From Raineyella sp. W15-4 (GTDB lineage Bacteria > Actinomycetota > Actinomycetes > Propionibacteriales > Propionibacteriaceae): 64,000 bases of DNA. Made by a program: the position numbers and the translations under genes. The stretch's first letter is position 1. Every line of letters begins with the position of its first letter. The stretch spans positions 3,162,001 through 3,226,000 of the forward strand of contig NZ_CP137079.1 in assembly GCF_033170155.1 (NCBI RefSeq), read 5' to 3'. Under the pieces are notes generated by a model. It was not told the origin of the DNA, did no database searches, and worked only from the letters and a program-made list of their open reading frames with translations. Shown one piece after another: positions 35,468 through 44,204 of the stretch.

Positions 35468-36258
35468 TGCGCAGGTCTCCGGACGTCTACGCCGAGTTCG
35501 CGGACTCCGTCGCCGTCATCACCGGCGCCGCGAGCGGCATTGGGCAGGCCTTGGCCGTACTCCTCGCGAGCCAGGGCTGCCGGGTGGTCATCCCCTACTT
35601 TCCGGGCGATCCCCACGACCCGCAGACCACCGTCCGCCAGATCGAATCCGTCGAATCCCGAGCACTCGTCGTGCCCGCGGACGTGGGTGACACGGCGGAG
35701 GTCATCAACATCTTCGACCAAGCGGAACAAGCTTTCGGACCGGTGAGCCATGTGGTGGCTGCCGCAGGCATCCTGAGGAACCATCCGCTGGACTCCATGT
35801 CCGACGCCCAATGGGACGAGATGCTCCAGGTCGACCTGTACGGCGTCATGCGGACGATCCGCGAGGGGCTGCGACGCCTGGAGCCCGGAGGTTCCATGGT
35901 CGCGGTCTCCTCGATCGCCGGCGGGGTCTACGGCTGGGCCTCCCACGCGCACTACGCCACGAGCAAGGCCGGCGTCCTCGGGCTGGTGAGATCCGCCGCT
36001 CTCGAGGGCGCGCCCCGAGGCATCCGCGTGAATTCGGTGATCCCCGGACTGATCGAGTCCCCGCAGTCATCCGATCCGGTCAACTCGCTGGGACCCGACG
36101 GCCTCCGCGCGGCCGGCGAGTTCATCCCGTGGGGCCGCGTCGGCGACGTCCGGGAGGCCGCGCGGGTGATCCGCTTCCTGCTGAGTCAGGAGGCCGGCTA
36201 TGTCACCGGACAGCAGCTCATCGTGGACGGCGGACTCACCGTCGTCATGCGGGAATAG
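35467..36258 (+). CDS. Short-chain dehydrogenase/reductase
   Basis: 263 residues, with its ATG overlapping the transporter stop by one base. Classical SDR: TGAASGIGQALA (NAD(P) site, TGxxxGxG), AAAGIL (NNAG counterpart), catalytic Ser in VSSIAGG and YATSK (YxxxK). GQQLIVDGGLTV near the end is the 3-oxoacyl-reductase-like C-terminal motif. Part of the LacI-regulated catabolic operon. Confidence 0.88.
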   Translation: MRRSPDVYAEFADSVAVITGAASGIGQALAVLLASQGCRVVIPYFPGDPHDPQTTVRQIESVESRALVVPADVGDTAEVINIFDQAEQAFGPVSHVVAAAGILRNHPLDSMSDAQWDEMLQVDLYGVMRTIREGLRRLEPGGSMVAVSSIAGGVYGWASHAHYATSKAGVLGLVRSAALEGAPRGIRVNSVIPGLIESPQSSDPVNSLGPDGLRAAGEFIPWGRVGDVREAARVIRFLLSQEAGYVTGQQLIVDGGLTVVMRE

Positions 36259-36267
36259 GAGGAGCAG

Positions 36268-37038
36268 ATGAACCCAGAGGCCACTCAGCTGCCTTTCCAC
36301 GACCTCGCCGGGAAATCGGTCCTGGTGACCGGCGCCGCCAGCGGCATCGGCCGGGCGATCGCCCATCAATTCGCCGCCCTCGGCTCCGTGGTCACCCTCG
36401 CCGATATTGATGAAGAAGGCCTCGCCAGGGCATGCCAGGAGATCACCGGCACGACCTACCCGGTCCTCCTGGATGTGCGCGACGAGCGCTCGGTCGTACG
36501 ATGCGTCGCCGCAGCGACTCAGAACGGCGGCGGAAGACTCGATGTGGCCGTCAACTCCCACGGGATCCTGACGCAGTCGCTGGTCAACCAGATGACACTG
36601 GAGCAATGGCAGGGGGTCATCGACATCGATCTGACCGGCGTGTTCCTCCTGCTCCGGGAAGAGGCCAGGGTGATGGCTCCTCAGGGAGAGGGGCGGATCA
36701 TCACGATCGCCTCGCAGCTCGCCATCAAGGGTGGGGTCGAGGTGGCGCACTACAGCGCAGCGAAGGCCGGCGTGATCGCCTTGTCGAAGTCCGCTGCACT
36801 GGAGCTCGCCCCCAGGGGCGTGTTGGTCAACTGCATCGCCCCCGGACCGATCGTCACGCCCCTGACGGACGGGATGACCGAGGAGTGGAAGCAGGCGAAG
36901 TCGCAGGAGCTCCCGATCGGCCGATTCGGTGATCCGGAGGAGGTGGCGGTGTCGGCATTGCTGCTCGCGTCGTCACCATCAGGCAACCTCTATGCCGGGC
37001 AGACCCTGCATCCGAATGCCGGGGACGTCATGCCGTAG
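36268..37038 (+). CDS. Short-chain dehydrogenase/reductase
   Basis: 256 residues, AGGAGGAG before ATG 36268, 9 bp after the previous SDR. TGAASGIGRAIA, VNSHGI, the catalytic Ser in IASQL, YSAAK and GQTLHPNAGDV are present. Asp in TLADIDEEG at the end of beta 2 favours NAD over NADP. Two consecutive SDRs suggest oxidation of an alcohol intermediate at two steps or isomers (inference). Confidence 0.88.
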   Translation: MNPEATQLPFHDLAGKSVLVTGAASGIGRAIAHQFAALGSVVTLADIDEEGLARACQEITGTTYPVLLDVRDERSVVRCVAAATQNGGGRLDVAVNSHGILTQSLVNQMTLEQWQGVIDIDLTGVFLLLREEARVMAPQGEGRIITIASQLAIKGGVEVAHYSAAKAGVIALSKSAALELAPRGVLVNCIAPGPIVTPLTDGMTEEWKQAKSQELPIGRFGDPEEVAVSALLLASSPSGNLYAGQTLHPNAGDVMP

Positions 37039-37131
37039 CGAACGTCCGTCCGCACTGGGCCGGCACCGGTGAAAGAACATAGTTGACAGTGTGTCGGCAG
37101 CCGGACATTCCATACTGACGGAGTGACAGTC

Positions 37132-37174
37132 AGGGAGCCTTCGGAGGAGGACTATTCCCCTCCAAGGGCTCCCT
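37132..37174 (+). terminator. Imperfect long stem-loop after the SDR operon
   Basis: AGGGAGCC near the start pairs with GGCTCCCT at the end, and the interior GGAGG-rich arm with CCCCTCC, about 95 bp after the last SDR stop. Likely the operon terminator. Confidence 0.5.
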
Positions 37175-37312
37175 GTTCGAGATCTGCTTCTCGGAGAAAC
37201 AGATCGAGCGCCGCCGAGATCGCCACAGGTGAAGTCCAGTCGGCAAGCGCCGCTTCATGGCACATGGACAGCGCGGCCAAGGGCGTCGATAAGAAGGTGC
37301 CGGACCAATGCC

Positions 37313-37348
37313 CGGCCTCGACCGGCGATGGCTCGCCGGTCGAGGCCG
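37313..37348 (-). terminator. Perfect 16-bp stem, 4-base loop, after the Tat protein gene
   Basis: CGGCCTCGACCGGCGA and its exact complement flank TGGC, 57 bp beyond the stop at 37406 in the leftward direction. Strong intrinsic-terminator-like hairpin without a T-run, as is common in actinobacteria. The rest of 37039-37405 holds no convincing gene. Confidence 0.65.
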
Positions 37349-37405
37349 ATGTGACAGCATTGCGGAGTGGGGCCGACCCTGTGGGCGTGCCCCACCCGAA
37401 CGGGA

Positions 37406-38713
37406 TCAAACCTGCGGGTTCGGACCGACGGATGCGCGAGCCAGATACAGATTGACACCGTTGGCGACGCCGGGGAGAACAGTGAGCCAGAGGGCCGCCA
37501 CATCGTACGCACCGGTAGTCACCGGGAAGTCCGACGGGCCGCCAGAGTTCTGGGCGTTGAGAACGATGTTCACGACACCGTCGGTGGTGCTGAAGAGGCC
37601 ACCCAAAAGACTACTCAGCAGAGAAACGACCGGAGTGAGAAGGCCGGTGACCGTGGCACGCAAAACGTCGTAAAGAACGCCACCAGGTATGATGCTCAGC
37701 ACGGCGGCTACGAGGGCATCGGTCAGCGTTGTAATGACGTGGTCGTTGATGAGCAGGGCGGTGTTCGGGGCCAGACCATTGAGCTTGTTGCTGTAACTGC
37801 CCGGATATGCATTCTGCACCAGGGCGCCAAGGTCGATGGTGAGTTCGCCAGAGGTCGTATTGATCGAGAGCAGATTGTCGGGATCTGTGATGGTGGTGAC
37901 ACCCGACAGGAGCGCGCCAAGTGCACTGATCACCGCCCCCAGAAGCCCGGTTCCGACAACCAGCTTGACGTACGACACCAAGTACTGGCGAGTCGCCGGA
38001 GTGGCAGCGCAGGCGTCCAGGGTGGCCCGAGCGGCCACCGCACCGATCACCAGCTTGAGGTTCGTCAGGCCCCCCACCAGCGTGCCGAGCCCTCCGCTGA
38101 CCGAGGAGACCAGGGTCTTGAGGTCGAGGGTGGCGAGGTCCGGCCACGCGGCACCGTTGTTATCCGTCTGGATGACACCATTGTTGTTCACTGCACCGCT
38201 GGCACCTGCGGAGAAGCCGTTCTGCACGGCTCGGCCGTACTGGTTCACGAGGCCCACTGGTGTGTTGACAGGCAGTGAGATGGGACCAACGCCGATATTC
38301 AACGCAGCGTTGAGCGCGCTGATGCTCAGCGGGGCGGCGTACGCGTAGGCGTCACCGCTGACTGGCGTGGCCGAGAACCCGGAAGTGTTGCCCCACGCCG
38401 TGGGGGTGACAACGCCGTGACCGTCGTTGGAGACGACGATCCCGTTGACCGAAGCGAGCGTGTCGAGGTTGGTCCCCAGGAGCGAGCCGCTGAGGAACCG
38501 GCCTCGACCCACCGTTTGGTAGATGTGGCCGCTGGAGCAGGGGACGAAGTCGTGCGGGCTGGCCGCCCAGGCCGGTGCCGCGTTCGCGGCGATCACGGCC
38601 GGAACCGCCCACGCCGTACCGACGACGACGGCTCGCCGCGAGGGCTTGCGGAACGGATCTTTGTTTGTGTTTGCGGTGCCGGAAGTCTCCGGGTCGCGCG
38701 TTGGGTCAGACAT
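37406..38713 (-). CDS. Tat-exported choice-of-anchor-G-type surface protein, copy 1
   Basis: 435 residues with a twin-arginine signal (KPSRRAVVVGTAWAVPAVIA ... AWA|ASPHDF). The mature protein is rich in Gly/Thr/Asn/Leu with long hydrophobic beta-type stretches (GLLGAVISALGALLSG; TGLLTPVVSLLSSLLGGLF), matching the choice-of-anchor G type of actinobacterial secreted proteins. It has a conserved N-terminal GRGRFLSGSLLGTNLDTLAS region. The copy at 39028-40350 is similar throughout, including the 5' untranslated region. The ATG follows GGGGGG. No sortase motif or lipobox is seen. Function unknown. Confidence 0.75.
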   Translation of the reverse strand: MSDPTRDPETSGTANTNKDPFRKPSRRAVVVGTAWAVPAVIAANAAPAWAASPHDFVPCSSGHIYQTVGRGRFLSGSLLGTNLDTLASVNGIVVSNDGHGVVTPTAWGNTSGFSATPVSGDAYAYAAPLSISALNAALNIGVGPISLPVNTPVGLVNQYGRAVQNGFSAGASGAVNNNGVIQTDNNGAAWPDLATLDLKTLVSSVSGGLGTLVGGLTNLKLVIGAVAARATLDACAATPATRQYLVSYVKLVVGTGLLGAVISALGALLSGVTTITDPDNLLSINTTSGELTIDLGALVQNAYPGSYSNKLNGLAPNTALLINDHVITTLTDALVAAVLSIIPGGVLYDVLRATVTGLLTPVVSLLSSLLGGLFSTTDGVVNIVLNAQNSGGPSDFPVTTGAYDVAALWLTVLPGVANGVNLYLARASVGPNPQV

Positions 38714-38929
38714 GCAAGCTACCCCCCGTGGGAAGACACTGTGGACGGACTATGAACCAAGCCCGGAATCTACCGCACGAAGGTTCATTACCGCGCCGCG
38801 TTCATGGCGGCCCACACCGAACGTGCCGCGTCTTGGGACGCGGCAGCAGTCGGGACCCCGGGCGCAGCAGCTGGGAGTCGTGGGCGTCACACCGGGAGCG
38901 CCCGGGCCTCCCCAGACGGCACTCCTGTT

Positions 38930-38965
38930 CGGGCTCGATCGGCAAGAATTCGCCGATCGAGCCCG
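38930..38965. terminator. Perfect 14-bp inverted repeat downstream of Tat protein copy 2
   Basis: CGGGCTCGATCGGC and its exact complement flank an 8-base AT-rich loop, 62 bp beyond the stop at 39028. It lies between the two paralogues and probably ends transcription of the upstream one. Confidence 0.65.
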
Positions 38966-39027
38966 ATGCGTCAGCACCCCAGAGGGGATGGAGCCAGTCC
39001 TATCGGCTTGCTCCACCCCGACGCCGA

Positions 39028-40350
39028 TCAGGCAGTCTGAGTGTTCGGTCCGACAGAAGCCCGCGCCAGATACAGATTGGCAACGGAGTTGAGAACAGTG
39101 ACCCACACCGCGGCCACGTCGTATCCGCCGGCCACCAGCGGGAACGCCGAGGGACCCTTCGCGGTCCCGTCGTTCTGCGCGTTGACAACGATATTCAGGA
39201 GGCCCTTCTCGGGGTTATCAGGGTTGAAGAGGCCGTTCAGGAGAGTTCCCACTACGTCGACAAGCTGATTGACCAAGCCCACGACACCACCCAGGAGGCT
39301 CCCGACAAGAGCCCCCAGCGGTCCCAACAAGCGAGTGAGAAGGTTGGTCAGAGTGTCACTGATAGCAGTCGTCAATGTAGAAATAACGTGTGAATTGATG
39401 AGCAGCGCCGTATTCGGCGCCAGCCCGTTGAGCTGGTTGCTGTAAGTGCCCGGATACGCCTTGGCCAGCAGCGCACCGAGGTCAACGACAAGTGTTTTCT
39501 CCTGGAAGTCGAAGGAGACCAAGTTGTCGGGACCGGATGTCGTATTGGGGAGATTCGCAACCGTCGCAACAAGGCTGAGGATCTGCCCGAGAAGTCCGCT
39601 GCCGATCACGAGCCTCGCGTACGACACCAAGTACTCGCGGCCAGAGGATGCAGAGCAGGCGTCCAGGGTGGCCCGGCCGGCCGCCGCGCCGATCTCCAGT
39701 TTGAGGTTCGTCACCGCGCCCACCAGATTCGCCGCCGCCGTGCTGACCTGCGCGATCAGGTGCTTGAGGTCGAGGCTGGCGAGGACCGGCCAACCGCCGC
39801 CCGGCATCGTCTGGATCGCACCGTTGTTGGTCACCGCGCCGCTGGCGCCGGCCGAGAAGCCGTTCTGCACCGCCCGGCCGTACTGATTGAGGACGCCTAC
39901 CGGAGTATTGACATCGACCACGAGGCTGGCGCTGATACCCAGCGCGCTGAGCAGGGAGACATCCAGGGCGTTGACGTAAGCGTAGGCGTCACTGCTGACC
40001 GGGGAGGGCGAGAACGGGTTGGCAGTTCCCCACACTGAAGGTGTGACCACTCCGTGACCATCGTTGCTGACCGTAATCCCATTGATGGCGGCGAGCGTGT
40101 CGAGATTGGTCCCCAGAAGTGATCCGCTGAGGAGTCGTCCCCTGCCCACTGTGTTGTAGATATTGCCGCTGGGGCAGGGAACGAAGTCGTGCGGGCTGGC
40201 TGCCCACGCCGGCGCCGCATTGACAGCGATCACCGCCGGAACCGCCCAAGCGGCACCTTTGACGATGGCCCGCCGCGAAGGCTTACGGAACGGATCATTA
40301 CTCATTCTTACCGTGCCGGAAGTCTCCGGGTCGCGTAATGGGTCAGACAT
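39028..40350 (-). CDS. Tat-exported choice-of-anchor-G-type surface protein, copy 2
   Basis: 440 residues, starting at ATG 40350 (MSDPLRDPETSG; a 15-codon extension to 40395 lacks support, and copy 1 starts at the matching codon). The Tat signal KPSRRAIVKGAAWAVPAVIA and the N-terminal GRGRLLSGSLLGTNLDTLAA block nearly equal copy 1; the middle is more diverged, with NTPVGVLNQYGRAVQNGFSA retained. Each gene has its own promoter region and hairpin, so this is a full gene duplication. Probably a cell-surface structural or adhesive protein (inference). Confidence 0.75.
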   Translation of the reverse strand: MSDPLRDPETSGTVRMSNDPFRKPSRRAIVKGAAWAVPAVIAVNAAPAWAASPHDFVPCPSGNIYNTVGRGRLLSGSLLGTNLDTLAAINGITVSNDGHGVVTPSVWGTANPFSPSPVSSDAYAYVNALDVSLLSALGISASLVVDVNTPVGVLNQYGRAVQNGFSAGASGAVTNNGAIQTMPGGGWPVLASLDLKHLIAQVSTAAANLVGAVTNLKLEIGAAAGRATLDACSASSGREYLVSYARLVIGSGLLGQILSLVATVANLPNTTSGPDNLVSFDFQEKTLVVDLGALLAKAYPGTYSNQLNGLAPNTALLINSHVISTLTTAISDTLTNLLTRLLGPLGALVGSLLGGVVGLVNQLVDVVGTLLNGLFNPDNPEKGLLNIVVNAQNDGTAKGPSAFPLVAGGYDVAAVWVTVLNSVANLYLARASVGPNTQTA

Positions 40351-40531
40351 GCAGGTTACCCCCGTGGGAAGATACTGTGAACGGACTGTGAACAAGCCCA
40401 GAACCTACCCTTGGGAATTCACCGCCACACCGCGTTCACAGCACCCCGTGCCGCACCTCGGGACGCGGCGTCGGCAGAGGCCAGAACGCAGCGCAGCAGC
40501 TGTGGGTCTTACCCAGTGCCAGCTGTGAAGG

Positions 40532-41431
40532 TCAGCAGTGATACGTGTCCAGCGGGGCCTCGTAGTGCAGGTCGTAGCCCTGCGGCAGCGTCAGGCCGTA
40601 CGCCTGGGACAGGCTCAGCACCTTGCGGGCACGGGCCAGCCGGGGCAGATCCGACCCGTTGCGGATCTGGGCGCCGTGAGCCTCGAAGTCGGTGAGGAAC
40701 TCCACCGCCCACGACCGGTCGGCCATCGACGGGGAAAGGATCTCGTTGACCGTCGGGGTCTGCTCGGGCATCAGGCAGATCTTGCCGGTCATCCCGAACT
40801 GCACGGTCACCCCGGCCGAGTCGGCGAGCTTCACGCCCAGTGCCCCGACGGCCGGCCCGTCGATCGGGCCGGGCAGGCCGGCCGCCTTCGACGAGATGGT
40901 GAACTGCGAGCGGGTGTAGGCCAGCGTCAGCGGATCGTCGTCGAAGCCGGTGTCGCGCCGGTAGTCGCCGAGCCCCAGGCCGAGCCGGAAGGTGTTACGG
41001 GTGTCGGCGATCTCGGGCAGGTTCTGCACGCCGCGAGCGGTCTCCACCAGCGCCACAATCAGCGCGTCCGGCAGCAGCTGCGCCGTACGCCGCACATGCT
41101 CGGGCGACTCCACCATCGCCAGCATCACGCCGCGCAACCCGGGCGCCTGGGCCAGCGCCCGGAGGTCCTGCTCCCACCACTCGGTGCCGAAGCCGTTGAC
41201 CCGCACCCAGCCCTCGTTGTCACCGGTGGACAGCCACTCGACGACGTTCTCCCGGGCCTGGGCCTTGCCCTCCGGCGCGACGGCGTCCTCGATGTCGAGA
41301 AGTACCACGTCCGCAGCGCTGGCAACGGCCGGCGCAAACCGGTCCGGGTGGGCAGCGTTGACGAGCAGCCAGGAACGGGCCAGCTCGGGACCCACGGCGG
41401 CGGTGCGCGTGGCGGGCATGGTGATCGACAT
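40532..41431 (-). CDS. HpcH/HpaI aldolase / citrate lyase beta-like protein
   Basis: 299 residues from ATG 41431 (GGAAGGAA ribosome site). The TIM-barrel motifs are LLDIEDAVAPEGKAQAR (Mg-binding Asp/Glu and the CoA-ester-lyase signature), VRVNGFGTEWWEQDL, ALVETARGVQN and GLGLGDYRRD. The family cleaves 3-hydroxy-acyl-CoA esters such as citryl-, malyl- or citramalyl-CoA. It stands alone, divergent from an aldehyde dehydrogenase, so the two may be co-regulated. Confidence 0.82.
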   Translation of the reverse strand: MSITMPATRTAAVGPELARSWLLVNAAHPDRFAPAVASAADVVLLDIEDAVAPEGKAQARENVVEWLSTGDNEGWVRVNGFGTEWWEQDLRALAQAPGLRGVMLAMVESPEHVRRTAQLLPDALIVALVETARGVQNLPEIADTRNTFRLGLGLGDYRRDTGFDDDPLTLAYTRSQFTISSKAAGLPGPIDGPAVGALGVKLADSAGVTVQFGMTGKICLMPEQTPTVNEILSPSMADRSWAVEFLTDFEAHGAQIRNGSDLPRLARARKVLSLSQAYGLTLPQGYDLHYEAPLDTYHC

Positions 41432-41498
41432 TGAAGATTTCCTTCCCAGAGAGTGACGTGGAGAGTACCGCGTCCTCTCAGAATTACAAGCCACGTTC

Positions 41499-41512
41499 GT
41501 GACTGTGGTCAC
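41499..41512. promoter_or_regulatory. CRP-like site GTGA-N6-TCAC
   Basis: GTGACTGTGGTCAC has perfectly complementary 5-base arms and the GTGA-N6-TCAC spacing of CRP/Fnr-family sites. It lies 67 bp before the lyase-like gene in the 306-bp divergent region, whose remainder shows nothing further. Confidence 0.5.
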
Positions 41513-41737
41513 ACAGCCTACGTCGAGCTTCCGACCATTGGCCAGCCCCGGACCGGATCAGGGATCTCGCGTACGGACGACCAGCCGATGCCCTGATGGG
41601 TATTCCTCCAAACCACTTCCACCACCGCCGATCGCGACCTATTGTCGAAAGACAGCGGGGACCGGACGGCCGCGACCCACACGGGCGGTCGCGGCACCCA
41701 CCGTCCGCCGCCCCCGGGTACTCAGCGAGGAGTAGCC

Positions 41738-43234
41738 ATGGCACAGCCAGTCACCCTGTCCACCAAGAAGTACGACCTCTACATCGACGGTCATTGGCGC
41801 CCCGCCTCCGACGGCGCCACCCTCGAGACGCACAATCCGGCCACCGGCGAGAAGCTGGCCGACATCGCCGAGGCCAGCCAGGCCGATGTCGACGCCGCAG
41901 CGGTCGCCGCCCGCAAGGCGTTCCACGGCTGGGCACGGACCGGCATCCCGGAGCGTTCCGCGATCCTGCTGCACATCGCCGACGTGATCGAGGACAACCT
42001 CGACTACCTCGCCGCGATCGAGACGATGGACAACGGCAAGCCCATCCGCGAGACCACCGGGGCCGACCTGCCGCTGGCGGTGGACCACTTCCGCTACTTC
42101 GCCGGGGTGATCCGCGGCGACGAGGGCTCCGCGAACGTGCTGCCCGGCAACCTGCTCAACCTCATCCTGCGCGAACCGCTCGGCGTGGTCGGCCAGATCG
42201 TACCGTGGAACTTCCCGTTCCTGATGGCCGCCTGGAAGCTGGCACCGGCGCTCGCCGCCGGCGACACCGTCCTGTTCAAGCCGTCCAGCGCCACCTCACT
42301 GTCGGTGCTGGAACTGGCCCGGCTGATCGCCGAGGCGGAGATCCTGCCGCCCGGCGTGCTGAACATCCTCACCGGATCCGGCGCGAAGTCCGGGGAGTAC
42401 ATCCTCAAGGCCGACGTCGACAAGCTCGCCTTCACCGGCTCCACCGAGGTCGGCCGCGAGATCGCCCGGGCGGCCGCGGAGAAGATCATCCCGTCCACCC
42501 TGGAGCTCGGCGGCAAGAGCGCCAACGTGTTCTTCGCCGACGCCGACATCGACCTGGCGTTGGAGGGCGTCGGGCTCGGCATCCTGTTCAACCAGGGCCA
42601 GGTCTGCTCGGCCGGCTCGCGGATCTTCGTCGACCACGCGTTCTACGACGAGTTCATGGGCCGGGTCGTCGACGAGTTCAAGAAGGTCCGGGTCGGCGAC
42701 CCGCTGGACCCGCAGACCCAGATGGGTGCGCAGGTCAACGAGAAGCAGCTCGACAAGATCCTCAACTACGTCCACATCGGTCAGGAGGAGGGCGCCACCG
42801 TCGCCGTCGGCGGCGAACGCCTCACCGAGGGCGCGTACGGCAAGGGTGCCTTCCTGGAGCCGACGCTGCTGGCCGACGTCGACAACAAGATGCGGGTGGC
42901 GCAGGAGGAGATCTTCGGCCCGGTCGGCGTGGTCATCCCGTTCAAGGACGAGGACGACGTCATCCGGATGGCGAACGACTCGGTCTACGGCCTCGGCGGC
43001 GGAGTGTTCACCAACGACATCAGCAAGGCCCTCCGGGTCGCCGGCGGCATCCGCACCGGCCGCGTCTGGGTCAACACCTACAACCAGTTCCCGGCCGGCG
43101 CGCCGTTCGGCGGCTACAAGGAGTCCGGCATCGGGCGTGAGACCCACAAATCGATCCTCGACGCCTACAGCCAGACGAAGAACGTCCTGGTGAACCTGAA
43201 CAAGAAGCCCGGCGGCTTCTACGTGGAGGGCTGA
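41738..43234 (+). CDS. NAD-dependent aldehyde dehydrogenase
   Basis: 498 residues from ATG 41738 (GAGGAG). The catalytic Cys is in NQGQVCSAGSRIF (about residue 290) and the general base Glu in LELGGKSANVFF (about 255); the oxyanion Asn lies in IVPWNFPFLM, and FTGSTEVGREI is the cofactor loop. The C-terminal GGYKESGIGRE block is intact. It resembles betaine/acetaldehyde-type dehydrogenases. Single gene, ended by the hairpin at 43319. Confidence 0.92.
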   Translation: MAQPVTLSTKKYDLYIDGHWRPASDGATLETHNPATGEKLADIAEASQADVDAAAVAARKAFHGWARTGIPERSAILLHIADVIEDNLDYLAAIETMDNGKPIRETTGADLPLAVDHFRYFAGVIRGDEGSANVLPGNLLNLILREPLGVVGQIVPWNFPFLMAAWKLAPALAAGDTVLFKPSSATSLSVLELARLIAEAEILPPGVLNILTGSGAKSGEYILKADVDKLAFTGSTEVGREIARAAAEKIIPSTLELGGKSANVFFADADIDLALEGVGLGILFNQGQVCSAGSRIFVDHAFYDEFMGRVVDEFKKVRVGDPLDPQTQMGAQVNEKQLDKILNYVHIGQEEGATVAVGGERLTEGAYGKGAFLEPTLLADVDNKMRVAQEEIFGPVGVVIPFKDEDDVIRMANDSVYGLGGGVFTNDISKALRVAGGIRTGRVWVNTYNQFPAGAPFGGYKESGIGRETHKSILDAYSQTKNVLVNLNKKPGGFYVEG

Positions 43235-43318
43235 CCGGGACGGATCGGAGACCCACCGGACAGACCCGCTAGACAGAACAGACCTACTAACAGAACGCTC
43301 AATGGACAGAAGGGCCGG

Positions 43319-43352
43319 GGGCGGTGTGCCGTGTCTGCACGGCGCGCCGCCC
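43319..43352. terminator. 15-bp stem-loop between convergent genes
   Basis: GGGCGGTGTGCCGTG pairs with CACGGCGCGCCGCCC (two G-U pairs) around TCTG, between the aldehyde dehydrogenase stop and the TetR stop. The G-U pairs are on the rightward transcript, so it mostly serves that gene. Confidence 0.6.
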
Positions 43353-43426
43353 TCGGCGTACGCCGGGCCGGACCGAGCCGGCTCGGGTTGGCCTGAGGGC
43401 CCGGGCCGATCCTGACCCGGACCGGG

Positions 43427-44047
43427 CTACGCAGCCCAGTCGCCGAGTGCTCCCTCGAGCGCACCCAGAGCCGCGTCGACGAGCGCCCACCGTTCGTCCT
43501 CCGGGCAGCCCCGCTCGACCCACTGCAGGCAGGCGGCGTCGAGGAAGCCGTAGTAGCCCCACAGCGCGTACTCGTGCCGCAGCTCCGCGCTCGGGGCGAG
43601 CAGCGTCCGCAGCCGCTCGACGTAGGCCCGGCGCGCCTCGACACGGAGCGCGGCCACCGCCGACGGCTCGGCCCCCGGCGTACGCAGCGGCATCGCCCAC
43701 GCGGCGGGGTGGTCGGCGATGTGGTCGAGATAGACGACCATGGCTTCGCGCAGCCGGTCGCGCACCGACACGCCTTCAGGCAACGCGCCCAGCGCGGCGG
43801 TCTGGCGCTCTGCCAGGTCACGGATCGCCAGCCGGACGACCTCGGCATAGAGGTCCCCCTTGCCGCCGAAGTAGCGGTAGAGCAGCGCGTCGGAGGCCTC
43901 GGCCCGGGCGGCGATCGCCGACATGGTCACCTCACCGTACGGATGCTCGGCGAAGATCTCCGCGGCGGCACCCAGGATCGCCGCCCGGCGCGCGTCCGGG
44001 TCCAGACGTCGGCGAGGTTGACGATCGGAGCGCGGCACATCGGCCAT
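43427..44047 (-). CDS. TetR-family regulator
   Basis: 206 residues from ATG 44047 (GGAG ribosome site); an upstream ATG at 44143 lacks support. HTH: AAILGAAAEIFAEH ... TMSAIAARAEASDALLYRYF, then GGKGDLYAEVV. The C-terminal all-helical ligand domain is unremarkable. It is divergent from the alpha-amylase-family gene and a palindrome between them (44166-44181) is its probable operator. Confidence 0.9.
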   Translation of the reverse strand: MADVPRSDRQPRRRLDPDARRAAILGAAAEIFAEHPYGEVTMSAIAARAEASDALLYRYFGGKGDLYAEVVRLAIRDLAERQTAALGALPEGVSVRDRLREAMVVYLDHIADHPAAWAMPLRTPGAEPSAVAALRVEARRAYVERLRTLLAPSAELRHEYALWGYYGFLDAACLQWVERGCPEDERWALVDAALGALEGALGDWAA

Positions 44048-44165
44048 CGTAGTTCTCCGGCAGCGCTGATGCCGGGCCCGGCGTCGTGAGATCGGGAACG
44101 CTGCGCGAATGCCCAGGCGATCGGTCAGGCCTCGGTTTGCCATCGGGCCGACTACTGAACTAGCC

Positions 44166-44181
44166 TCACTAACACTAGTGA
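44166..44181. promoter_or_regulatory. Candidate TetR operator
   Basis: TCACTAACACTAGTGA has exactly complementary 6-base arms around ACAC, 24 bp before the alpha-amylase-family ATG and in the divergent region with the TetR gene. Assignment is by position and symmetry. Confidence 0.5.
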
Positions 44182-44204
44182 AGGTAACTCAGTAGGAGGT
44201 AGTG

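Noticed and set aside
37123-37455. 110-codon + strand frame, and the 85-codon antisense frame at 37152-37409
   Set aside because: Both run through two terminator-like hairpins in an intergenic region, lack ribosome sites and resemble nothing.
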